A stretch of DNA of 7,998 bases, from the NCBI GenBank assembly GCA_044870185.1, contig JBIOYL010000058.1, forward strand, positions 1 through 7,998, read 5' to 3'. This DNA comes from JBIOYL01 sp044870185 (GTDB taxonomy: Bacteria > Actinomycetota > CALGFH01). The notes beneath the pieces were generated by a model that was not told the origin of the DNA, searched no databases, and saw nothing but the letters and a program-made list of their open reading frames with translations. Of the stretch, positions 1 to 6,178 are shown one piece after another (the stretch's first letter is position 1; each line of letters starts with the position of its first letter). Made by a program: the position numbers and the translations under genes.

Positions 1-56
1 CAACCGACCGGCAGGGGCACGATCTTTCGTCAGGACTCAAGGTCCAGGAGGCACAA

Positions 57-125
57 GTGCTCACCCGCCGGCGGCTACCTACCCATCAGGAGTCTGCCGG
101 ATGGCTGGCTCCCAGGACTCATTAG
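57..125 (+). CDS. possible 22-codon leader ORF before the operon (weak)
   Basis: A GTG at 57 is preceded by a near-ideal AGGAGG ribosome-binding site (46-51) with a five-base spacer, and the frame runs 22 codons to TAG at 123-125. It overlaps the start of the next gene (101), so ribosomes on it could influence that start. The peptide is arginine-rich at its N-terminus and matches nothing I recognise. The same frame is open back to base 1, so this could instead be the tail of an upstream gene, but third-position G/C is weaker here than in the genes to the right. It could also be chance, with the AGGAGG serving no gene. Confidence 0.2.
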   Translation: MLTRRRLPTHQESAGWLAPRTH

Positions 126-457
126 GACGCTCCCGGATGCGCGAACAGCGTACCGACTCTGTTCAGCCTGCTCAAAGCCCCACCTGGGCCGCGAGCCCTG
201 TCGAGCGGACCCTGCGTGGCCGCTTGGCCGCTCACACCCTGCACGCCCGGCGCGACTCGCGGCAGACGACCGCCAACGGCCGCACCGCGTTCCTTGCACG
301 ATTCGAGGCCGAGGTCGACCCGGAGGGCATGCTCGACCCCGCCGAGCGGCACCGCCGCGCCGAGCAGGCACGCCGCGCCTACTTCACCCGGCTGTCCCTG
401 GCCGCCGTGGCGGCCAGGCGCGCGAAGCGGGCCGCGCAGGGCGGTGAGGTCGCGTGA
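101..457 (+). CDS. small basic protein, first gene of the mobile-element operon
   Basis: This encodes a 118-residue, strongly basic soluble protein of unknown function. The conserved-looking core is residues 38-112: a TLRGRLAAHTLHARRDSRQ segment, then TAFLARFEAEVDPEG (62-76), then an alanine/arginine-rich helix with RRAEQARRAYFTRLSL (85-100). Proteins of this pattern, about 70-80 residues long, are familiar to me from actinobacterial conjugative elements just upstream of other transfer genes, but I know no assigned function. ATG 101 has an AGGAG at 88-92 with an eight-base spacer. ATG 137 (residue 13) is an alternative, and the first 35 residues look poorly conserved. The stop overlaps the GTG start of the WhiB-like gene (454-457), suggesting coupled translation. 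Arginine content would suit nucleic acid binding, but that is only inference. Confidence 0.75.
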   Translation: MAGSQDSLGRSRMREQRTDSVQPAQSPTWAASPVERTLRGRLAAHTLHARRDSRQTTANGRTAFLARFEAEVDPEGMLDPAERHRRAEQARRAYFTRLSLAAVAARRAKRAAQGGEVA

Positions 458-879
458 GCGCCGCCTACCCCCTCGACGGGGCGGTGTGCGACGGCGTGGC
501 GACCGCCGACTACGACCCGTTCTTCCCCGACACTCCCAAGGCCGAGGCCGACGCGCTGGCCATGTGTTCGATCTGCCCCGCCCAGCAGGCGTGCCTGGCC
601 TACGCCGTCCAGACCCGGCAGGTGTTTGGGATCTGGGGCGGCAAGACCCAGCGCGAGATCCGTCACCTGATCGCCCTCGCCGGCCGCGCTCCGGCCCGCG
701 GCGGCCGCGTCCCGCCCGGCCACCGCAACGCCGACAAGACCCACTGCGCCTACGGCCACCCCTACGACCCGGCCAACACCTACTACGCCGCCAACGGGGA
801 GCGTCGCTGCCGCGCCTGCCGCGCCCGCATCGCGCGGGCGCGTCGCCGGGCTCGCAGCACCAACGGGGGCGAGCGCTGA
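454..879 (+). CDS. WhiB-family iron-sulfur regulator with C-terminal zinc-finger-like extension
   Basis: This encodes a 141-residue WhiB-like protein. Such proteins hold a 4Fe-4S cluster on four cysteines and control transcription, usually through contact with the primary sigma factor. Here the ligands are C12, C38, C41 and C47 (the C-x2-C-x5-C in CSICPAQQAC), preceded by the typical FFP (23-25) and followed by the GIWGG turn (59-63). The usual short basic tail is replaced by about 60 residues containing C98-x3-H102 and C119-x2-C122, a pattern like small C/H zinc-binding modules seen in actinobacterial and actinophage proteins, and then an arginine-rich end. The GTG start shares four bases with the upstream stop, and its own stop overlaps the coupling-protein start. 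It is probably the regulator of the operon. WhiB membership is clear; the zinc role of the tail is inferred. Confidence 0.88.
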   Translation: MSAAYPLDGAVCDGVATADYDPFFPDTPKAEADALAMCSICPAQQACLAYAVQTRQVFGIWGGKTQREIRHLIALAGRAPARGGRVPPGHRNADKTHCAYGHPYDPANTYYAANGERRCRACRARIARARRRARSTNGGER

Positions 880-2663
880 TGTGGCGCGACCGTCCCGTGA
901 GCCCAACCACCAACCCTACCGTTTACCCGCCGCCGGGTAGCGACGTGTGGGAGACCCTCGCGCTGCTGGCAGTGGGACTGGCGCTGGTCCCCAGCGTGCT
1001 GGCGTGGCTGGCCGCCCAGGTCGCTGTGCTGGTCTTCGGCGCCCACCACCCTATCCACCTCGGCCTGTCGGACATGCCGGGAGTGGTGGTCGCGTTCCGT
1101 AAGCATCCCGGCGACCCGCGCCTGGCCTTCCCGGTGCCCGCACGGGCGGCGCTACCCGGCCCGGTCGGTGCCTACACCGCCCTGGCGCTCACCCTGCTCC
1201 TGCCTACCGGGCTGGCCGCGCTGGTTATGCCGGCGTGGCCCGGCCACTCGCGCTCGCGGCGGGGGGCGCGGTGGGCGACCGCCTGGCAGCTCCGCGCACT
1301 GCGCCTCCGCCGACGTGATCGGGCGTGGCAGCTGGTGCTGGGCCGCCGCTCCCGCTGGGGCCGGCTGGTCGCCGCCGAGGCATGCCACTCGGTGCTCGCC
1401 TTCGGTCCACCCGGCTCGTTGAAGACCACCGCGCTGGTGATCCCGGCCCTGCTGGAGTGGCAGGGGCCGGCGGTGGCCACCTCGATCAAACCCGACGTGC
1501 TCCGCGCCACGATCTGCCGCCGCGCCGCGCTCGGCGAGGTCTGGGTCTACGACCCGCTCGGCATGAGCGGGGTGCCCGCCGCGCAGTGGACCCCACTGGC
1601 CCACTGCGGCACCTACGCCAAGGCCCGCAAGGTCGCCCGCAGCCTCGCCGACGCCGCCGACCTTTCGGGCTTGAAGCACGACGACGCCAGCTACTGGACC
1701 ACGCTGGGCGCCAAGCTGCTGGCCGTGCTGCTGTACGCGGCGGCCGGCACCGGGCGGACGATGGCCGACGTCGCCCGCTGGGTCGACACCCAAGACGACA
1801 CCGAGGTCGACCAGGCGCTGGAGGAGCTGGGCGACCGCACAGCACTGGACGCGTGGGCGGCGTGCAAGGCCCGGCCCGACAATACCCGCGGGAGCGTCTT
1901 CGGCACCGCCGAGACCCTGCTGGACGTGTTCGGCGACCCCACCGTGGCGGCCAGCGCCGAGGGCTGCGACCTGGACGTGGGCGCGCTGCTGGACGGGCCG
2001 AACACGCTGTACTTGTACGCGCCCGCCAACGAGCAGGGCCGGCTGCGGCCGCTGTTTGAGCTGCTGCTGGGCGTGGTGATCACCGCCGCCGAGGAGCGCG
2101 CCGCCCGTCAGCCGGACGGCCTGCTCGCCCGGCGGCTGCTGCTGGACCTGGACGAGGCGGGCAACTGCGCGGCGCTGTCACGCCTGCCGGAGCTGGCCAC
2201 CACCGCCAGGGGCCAGGGCATCCAGCTGCTGACCGTCTGGCACGACGAGGCCCAGCTCGCCTACCGCTACGGCCGCCGCGCGAGCACGGTGCTCAACGCC
2301 CACCGCGCCAAGCTGGTGCTGTCCGGCCAGGCCGACCTTGGCTCGCTGGATCTGGCGTCGCGGCTGATCGGCGAGGAGGCCATCACCCAGACCTCGCACA
2401 CCAGCGGCGAGGCCTGGCGTACCTCGGTCACCGCGTCGACGACCTGGCGCCGGTTGGCGCCGGCGGAGGCGCTGCGGCAGCTCAAGCCGGGCCGGGCGGT
2501 GCTGCTGTACGGGCACCTGCCCCCGGCCCGGCTGTGGCTGCGCGCCTGGTTCCGCGATCGCCGACTGCGCCAGCTCGCCACCGAGGCGGTTGGGGCGCCG
2601 GCGGGCGTGCCGCAGCACGCCCGCACCACCGCCCAGCCCGAGCCGGCCGGGGAGGTGGCGTGA
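879..2663 (+). CDS. VirD4/TraG-type conjugative coupling ATPase
   Basis: This encodes a 594-residue protein of the type IV secretion coupling family, the membrane-anchored ATPases that bring DNA to the transfer channel in conjugation. Two hydrophobic segments lie near the N-terminus (about 25-54 and 95-120). They are followed by a basic stretch and then a Walker A loop, GPPGSLKTT (176-184), the VirD4/TraG variant with serine. A SIKPDVL segment (202-208) and YDPLG (224-228) follow, as expected for this family. Walker B is LLLDLDEAGN (420-429), with a TTARGQGIQLL segment (441-451) after it. The TraM-recognition-like C-terminal part spans roughly 420-540. ATG 879 overlaps the WhiB stop as TGATG; the open frame extends left to 216, but that part is a shadow of whiB. 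The stop overlaps the next start in the same way. No relaxase or VirB4 is in view, so the channel genes should lie outside. Confidence 0.9.
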   Translation: MWRDRPVSPTTNPTVYPPPGSDVWETLALLAVGLALVPSVLAWLAAQVAVLVFGAHHPIHLGLSDMPGVVVAFRKHPGDPRLAFPVPARAALPGPVGAYTALALTLLLPTGLAALVMPAWPGHSRSRRGARWATAWQLRALRLRRRDRAWQLVLGRRSRWGRLVAAEACHSVLAFGPPGSLKTTALVIPALLEWQGPAVATSIKPDVLRATICRRAALGEVWVYDPLGMSGVPAAQWTPLAHCGTYAKARKVARSLADAADLSGLKHDDASYWTTLGAKLLAVLLYAAAGTGRTMADVARWVDTQDDTEVDQALEELGDRTALDAWAACKARPDNTRGSVFGTAETLLDVFGDPTVAASAEGCDLDVGALLDGPNTLYLYAPANEQGRLRPLFELLLGVVITAAEERAARQPDGLLARRLLLDLDEAGNCAALSRLPELATTARGQGIQLLTVWHDEAQLAYRYGRRASTVLNAHRAKLVLSGQADLGSLDLASRLIGEEAITQTSHTSGEAWRTSVTASTTWRRLAPAEALRQLKPGRAVLLYGHLPPARLWLRAWFRDRRLRQLATEAVGAPAGVPQHARTTAQPEPAGEVA

Positions 2664-2953
2664 TGGCCACTACCCCCATCCCACCGTTCGAGGAGGCCTG
2701 CGACCAGGCCCTGCAGCTTTGCAGGGCCAGCCGCTGGCCTGGTGGGCCACCACGATCGCCCCTGCGGCCGCGTCCAGGTCTGGCTGCCCCGGGGTGCGCC
2801 GGAGCGGTTCCCGCGCTGCCGGTGCGGGGCGCTTCAGGTCGAGCGCAGCCGGCACCGGCCCACCGTGGCCGCCCCCGCTCCCCGGCCTGGTGGGTCCATC
2901 GGGCCAACGCGCTGGCCTTCGGCCTTGACGCTCGGGAGGTTCCCGATGCGTGA
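2663..2953 (+). pseudogene. small operon gene scrambled by three one-base shifts that cancel out
   Basis: ATG 2663 follows GGGGAGG (2649-2655) and overlaps the previous stop (TGATG). The nominal 96-residue frame starts well (FEEACDQALQL, to about 2719), but good G/C third positions then move to a second frame (2725-2763, GQPLAWWATTIAP), a third (2763 to about 2878, GRVQVWLPRGAPERFPRC and a CRCG motif), and back to the first (about 2885-2953, AWWVHRANALAFGLDAREV and TGA). Each change is one base short, at short G or C runs near 2724-2726, 2759-2762 and 2877-2882. Adding one base at each gives a continuous protein of about 97 residues with normal codon use. The gene is therefore either decayed or hit by homopolymer sequencing errors. 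The joined protein is hydrophilic, has a possible CxC metal site and is of unknown function. Its end overlaps the DUF2637 start by eight bases. Confidence 0.7.
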
Positions 2954-3953
2954 GCCCAGTGCCACCCCGACCACCGCGCCACCGACCACGGCAGAGCAGG
3001 GGGTAGTGTTCACCGACGCGGTGCTGCGCCGCTTCCTGTTCGGCGTGGTCATCGCCATGACCGCGGTCGTCTCTGGGGTGGCCGCCGCCGCGTTCTACAC
3101 CTCTCTTGAGGCCATCCGCAGCTTCGCCGAGCGCTCGGGTGGGATCAACCCGCGCCATGCCTGGCTGGCGCCGCTGCTGGTCGACTCGTTCATCTTCGTC
3201 GCCTCCGCCGCCGACCTGTGGTGCTCGGCCACCGGCGCATCCCGCGCCGCCGAGGGATGGTGGCAGCAAGCGGTGACCTGGCTGCCCAAGGCGCTGCTGG
3301 CGCTGGCGGCGGGCGGGTCGTTCGCGCTCAACGTCGCCCACGCACCGACCCATATCGGTGCGCGGGTGGTCGCCGCGCTCGCCCCCGCGGCGCTGGTGCT
3401 CACCTTCGAGATCCTGATGATGATCGTGCGGCGGGCGGTCGCCGCGCGGGTGGCCCGGCTCCGCGCGCAGCCGGGTGGACCCGCAAGCGAGCAGCCGTCG
3501 GTCACGCTCGCGCGCTCCGACCGCCCCCCGCTCCGGCGCGCTGCCTCCACGGCGACCGGTGCGCGCCCATGGGGCGCGGCGACGGCGGACGCGCCCGGGG
3601 GGCGGGGACGGCGCAGCGCGGCGGCCGCTGCGCGCGTGGCCGCGGTGACCAGGCTGTACCTGGACGGGGTGACGGTCGCCGAGGAGATCGCCCGCCGTCT
3701 GGAGCTCCCGCCCAGCACCGCCCGCCGCCTGCTCAGCCAGGTCAAGCGCGAAGGTGCCATGCACCTGACCAGCAGCGGCGGTGAGCGCGCCGCCCAGCCC
3801 ATCGGTGAGCGCACGGTCGGTCAGCGCCCAGCTGCACTGGATGGTGAGCGCACCCCTGCTGCTGCCAGGCGCGCACCGCAACTCGACCATGACCGCCAGC
3901 CGCCCGGGCAGGCGCTGGTGGCGCTCACCCGTGAGGGGGGCGCGGCGCGGTGA
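2946..3953 (+). CDS. DUF2637 membrane protein with C-terminal helix-turn-helix (Spd-like?)
   Basis: This encodes a 335-residue protein with an N-terminal DUF2637-type membrane domain. Four hydrophobic helices lie near residues 30-52, 72-92, 112-131 and 141-162, with LLVDSFIFVASAADLW (77-92) characteristic of the family. A disordered, Pro/Arg/Ala-rich linker (165-225) follows. A helix-turn-helix-like segment then appears at about 228-272, where EEIARRLELPPSTARRLLSQVKREG looks like a winged-helix DNA-binding unit (residues 246-270). The tail (278-335) repeats GER three times. ATG 2946 was chosen because GGGAGG (2934-2939) sits six bases before it; the frame is open further left, but that part belongs to the scrambled gene. 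DUF2637 proteins are typical of actinobacterial plasmids and integrative elements. Some resemble Spd spread proteins, which act in plasmid movement within hyphae; that role is inferred here. The stop shares four bases with the primase start. Confidence 0.82.
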   Translation: MREPSATPTTAPPTTAEQGVVFTDAVLRRFLFGVVIAMTAVVSGVAAAAFYTSLEAIRSFAERSGGINPRHAWLAPLLVDSFIFVASAADLWCSATGASRAAEGWWQQAVTWLPKALLALAAGGSFALNVAHAPTHIGARVVAALAPAALVLTFEILMMIVRRAVAARVARLRAQPGGPASEQPSVTLARSDRPPLRRAASTATGARPWGAATADAPGGRGRRSAAAAARVAAVTRLYLDGVTVAEEIARRLELPPSTARRLLSQVKREGAMHLTSSGGERAAQPIGERTVGQRPAALDGERTPAAARRAPQLDHDRQPPGQALVALTREGGAAR

Positions 3954-3957
3954 GCGC
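3780..3957. repeat. cluster of GGTGAGCGC nonamers
   Basis: Perfect copies of GGTGAGCGC start at 3780, 3804, 3843 and 3949. One inverted copy (GCGCTCACC) lies at 3921-3929 and a one-mismatch copy (GGTCAGCGC) at 3819. The first three and the near copy are in the same codon phase (Gly-Glu-Arg, or Gly-Gln-Arg), spaced 24, 15 and 24 bases. The inverted copy and the one at 3949 are in other contexts, the last forming the stop/start overlap of the DUF2637 and primase genes. Only two other perfect copies were noticed in the window (1185-1193 inverted and 6082-6090). The cluster may be a DNA-binding array or simply a degenerate coding repeat. Confidence 0.45.
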
Positions 3958-4978
3958 GGTGCCGCTTGGCCCGCTCGGCGAGGCGGCCCTGGCCTACGCC
4001 GCCCGCGGCATCCCGGTCCTGCCGCTGCACTGGCCGACCACCCAGCCGCACACCACTGCCAGGGACGGTGAACAGCCGGGAGTGCTGGTGGGCTGCTCGT
4101 GCCGCGACCCGGCCTGCGCCAAGCCCGGCAAACACCCACTCGGCCGGCTGGTCGCCCACGGCATCGACCAGGCCACCACCGACCCCGACCAGGTCACCCG
4201 CTGGTGGCAGCGCGCCCCCCACGCCAACATCGGCCTGGCCACCGGCCACCTGGTCGACGTCCTCGACGTCGACGGCCCGGCCGGGGCCCAGGCGCTGCGC
4301 GCCTTCGCCGCCGCGCACGGCTGGACCCCCCGGGGGCCGCTGGTGCGCACCGGCGGCGGTGGCTGGCACCTGTACCTGCACCCCTCCGGCAGCGGGCCGA
4401 AAGCCCCCATCCACCCCGACCTGCTCGCCCACGTGGACTGGCGCGGGCGGGGCAGCTACGCGGTCGCCCCGCCAAGCCAGCACGCCGGCGGCGCCTACCG
4501 CTGGGTCCGCGGCCTGGACACTCCCCTGCAGCCGGCCCCGCCCGCGCTGCTGGCGCTCCTCCACCCCCGCCAGCCCGCGCGCCCCACGCCTGTCCGGCCG
4601 GTCGAGCCCGGCCACCCGTACGCGATGGCGGTGCTGGACGCCGAGTGCGACCAGCTCGCCCGCACCCCGCAGGGCCGGCGCAACCGGGCGCTGTTCGACG
4701 CCGGCCTGCGCACCTGGTCGCTGGCCCTGGGCGGCGCGCTCGACCCGACCGAGGTCCAGGCCCGCCTGGCCCAGGCCGCGCGGGCGAGCGGGCTCGGCCA
4801 GCGGGAGACCGCCGACACCTTGAACAGTGTGCGCCGCATCGCCGCCCGGCCGGGCTTCCAGCCTCGCGGCGTGCCCGAGCGCCCGGCCCCCACCCCTGCG
4901 CAGCGACCCCTCGCCCCGCGCGCCCGCACCGAAGCAGAGCGCCGCCCGGGGCCCGCCGGCGACCCGGAGAGGGGGTGA
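3950..4978 (+). CDS. bifunctional primase-polymerase (Prim-Pol) domain protein
   Basis: This encodes a 342-residue protein with the N-terminal domain found in archaeo-eukaryotic-type primase-polymerases of plasmids, phages and integrative elements (PF09250-like). Such enzymes make primers and extend DNA. Visible marks are AALAYAARGIPVLPLHW (12-28); a cysteine-rich segment ending in PGKHPLG (59-65), with C49, C51 and C56; the catalytic-type acidic pair D106-x-D108 in DVLDVDG; the RTGGGGWHLYLHP motif (133-145) with H140; and DWRGRGSYAVAPPS (163-176), the usual third motif. The remaining part (about 220-305) is helical, and the tail is Pro/Arg-rich and disordered. No helicase domain is present, so a separate helicase would be needed for replication. 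GTG 3950 overlaps the DUF2637 stop by four bases. The closest functional parallel is the primase of actinomycete integrative elements such as pSAM2, by role rather than by demonstrated homology. Confidence 0.87.
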   Translation: MSAVPLGPLGEAALAYAARGIPVLPLHWPTTQPHTTARDGEQPGVLVGCSCRDPACAKPGKHPLGRLVAHGIDQATTDPDQVTRWWQRAPHANIGLATGHLVDVLDVDGPAGAQALRAFAAAHGWTPRGPLVRTGGGGWHLYLHPSGSGPKAPIHPDLLAHVDWRGRGSYAVAPPSQHAGGAYRWVRGLDTPLQPAPPALLALLHPRQPARPTPVRPVEPGHPYAMAVLDAECDQLARTPQGRRNRALFDAGLRTWSLALGGALDPTEVQARLAQAARASGLGQRETADTLNSVRRIAARPGFQPRGVPERPAPTPAQRPLAPRARTEAERRPGPAGDPERG

Positions 4979-5004
4979 GGCCACCGACGGAGCCGAGCGA
5001 GCCT

Positions 5005-5061
5005 GCACACCCCGCCCGGGTGGGGCGCGCCTGCCGCCTGGACCGCGCACCGGCACACCCC
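5005..5061 (+). repeat. GCACACCCC direct repeat and GC hairpin in the operon gap
   Basis: The 111-base gap after the primase gene contains GCACACCCC at 5005-5013 and again at 5053-5061. The first copy runs into a palindromic stretch at 5010-5025 (CCCC, G, CCCGGG, T, GGGG) that could fold into a short hairpin with one G-U pair. There is no T-run after it, so termination is doubtful. It may mark an internal processing or regulatory point between the first six genes and the last three. Confidence 0.25.
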
Positions 5062-5089
5062 ACCTCTGCACCCCCACGGAGGCAACCCG

Positions 5090-5659
5090 ATGGGAGCGTT
5101 CGACACCCTACCCCGCCCGCACCCGGGCTCTCCCGCCGCGTCGGACCCGCGCCGCACCCGCGAGCCGGCCAGCGAGGCACTCGGCCTGGACCCCCACGAC
5201 CGGCACGTGGAGCACGCCGCCGCCCACCTGCTCGTCGCGCATCCGCAGGTGCCCGCCTGGCCCGACGCCAACCCCTCCCAGGCCCACGACCTCGACCATC
5301 ACAACTGGCCCGGTGACCACACCCACCCGACGCGCCCAACCAACCGGGAGGAGGCGTTCACCCAGCTCAACCCCGACTTTGGCGTCTTGTTCGATCGTCG
5401 CGACCCCCAGCAGCACCAGTTCGCGGCCGACCGGGAGCAGGCCCTGGCGCTCGGCACCCGGGCCGCCGAGGGACTCCGCGCCCACAACCACCCCGACCCC
5501 AGACGGCGCGAGCGCGCGGCCGCCGGGGTCGCAGTCGAGGCCACGCTGCGCGCCGCCGGCTACGACCACCGCCAGGCCGCCGAGCTCCCCGCGCTGCGCC
5601 CGCTGCCCGCGCGGCCGGCACCCGAGTCCAGGTCCGCCCGCGGCGGGCCGGAGCGCTGA
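5090..5659 (+). CDS. histidine-rich hypothetical protein
   Basis: This encodes a 189-residue protein I do not recognise. It is hydrophilic, with no signal peptide or membrane segment. Residues 30-80 are dense in histidine and aspartate (LGLDPHDRHVEHAAAHLLVAHP, then HDLDHHNWPGDHTHP at 66-80), which could bind metal. Residues 86-175 look helical: NREEAFTQLNPDFGVLFDRRD (85-105), followed by an alanine-rich segment ending in ATLRAAGYDHRQAAELPAL. The C-terminus is Pro/Arg-rich. ATG 5090 has GGAGG at 5078-5082 with a seven-base spacer, the clearest ribosome-binding site in this half of the cluster. Third-position G/C is high throughout, so it is a real gene. It comes after a 111-base gap and is followed two bases later by the next gene. 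Its place between primase and ssb suggests a part in DNA handling, but nothing in the protein shows this. Confidence 0.75.
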   Translation: MGAFDTLPRPHPGSPAASDPRRTREPASEALGLDPHDRHVEHAAAHLLVAHPQVPAWPDANPSQAHDLDHHNWPGDHTHPTRPTNREEAFTQLNPDFGVLFDRRDPQQHQFAADREQALALGTRAAEGLRAHNHPDPRRRERAAAGVAVEATLRAAGYDHRQAAELPALRPLPARPAPESRSARGGPER

Positions 5660-5661
5660 GC

Positions 5662-6099
5662 GTGCCTGCTGCCAGCACCCCCGGGCGGCACCCCTCCCGG
5701 CGGCTGCGCCAGCCGATCGACCGGCGGCCACTGCCCGCCGCTCCCTTGGTCGCCGCGGTGCGCGGCTACGCGCGCCGCCGCCAGCAGCCCCTGAACGCGC
5801 TGCTGCGCCCCTGGCTGCTGCAGGCCCTCCAGCAGGCCGAGCGCTCCGGGGAGGTCACGGTGCTGACCGGCGAGCGGGTCTGCGACGAGGTGCTCGGCTG
5901 GCACCCCCGCATGGTCTGGGGCGACGCCTACGACCAGGCGGTCATCGACCCGACCCCGCACCGCGGCCAGGCGCCGGCGGGCACCACCACCGCCTACCGG
6001 GGCGGCTGCCGCTGCCTTGACTGCCGCGAGGCCAACGCCGCCAGCGTCCGTACCGCCCGCCGCGCGCCGGCCCGGGGAGGAGGTGAGCGCTCGGCCTGA
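5662..6099 (+). CDS. hypothetical protein with CxCxxC motif
   Basis: This encodes a 145-residue basic protein of unknown function. After an arginine/proline-rich start, a helical central part (about 40-90) carries LNALLRPWLLQALQQAERSGE and then VCDEVLGWHPRMVWGDAYD (73-91), which could be a DNA-binding fold. Residues 107-126 contain YRGGCRCLDCREAN, with C116, C118 and C121. This resembles the short H-G-T-x-Y-x-x-G-C-R-C-x-x-C-R motif common in small actinobacterial and actinophage proteins, but here the usual histidine before G-T is absent, so metal binding is uncertain. GTG 5662 lies two bases after the previous stop, with GGAG at 5650-5653; no better start is present. Third-position G/C supports the whole frame. 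It is likely co-translated with the histidine-rich protein. Confidence 0.7.
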   Translation: MPAASTPGRHPSRRLRQPIDRRPLPAAPLVAAVRGYARRRQQPLNALLRPWLLQALQQAERSGEVTVLTGERVCDEVLGWHPRMVWGDAYDQAVIDPTPHRGQAPAGTTTAYRGGCRCLDCREANAASVRTARRAPARGGGERSA

Positions 6100-6178
6100 C
6101 CTGGCCCGGCCCACCGCCCTCGTCCACCAACCCCAGCCGCCGAGCCGCCATCCGCATCAGTCCATCAAGGAGTGCGCT

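Noticed and set aside
216..878. Leftward extension of the coupling-ATPase frame to an ATG at 216
   Set aside because: The added 221 residues are an arginine/proline-rich shadow of the first gene and the WhiB-like gene, which have clear motifs and good codon use; ATG 879 fits the operon overlap pattern.
122..913. 263-codon minus-strand frame across the first two genes
   Set aside because: Its product is almost entirely Arg/Gly/Pro-rich and it is antisense to the WhiB-like gene with its intact cysteine motif.
2742..2945. Single 403-residue protein joining the third-frame segment to DUF2637
   Set aside because: GGGAGG and ATG at 2934-2948 mark a clean DUF2637 start, the region just before it has its best coding signal in another frame, and the 2742 start lies in the middle of the scrambled gene.
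2670..5339. Long minus-strand open frames (2670-4139, 3821-5077, 4194-5339)
   Set aside because: They lie antisense to recognised genes, encode Gly/Arg/Pro/Ala-rich low-complexity products and have no motifs; such frames are common by chance at this GC content.
4827..6020. 397-codon plus-strand frame across the two unknown genes
   Set aside because: The product is a Pro/Ser/Thr/Arg-rich shadow with poor third-position G/C compared with the frames starting at 5090 and 5662.
6083..6178. Alternative ssb start at GTG 6083
   Set aside because: It would add 32 residues unlike any SSB, and its purine-rich site is too close to the GTG; AAGGAG before 6179 is correctly placed and the product then begins at the OB fold.
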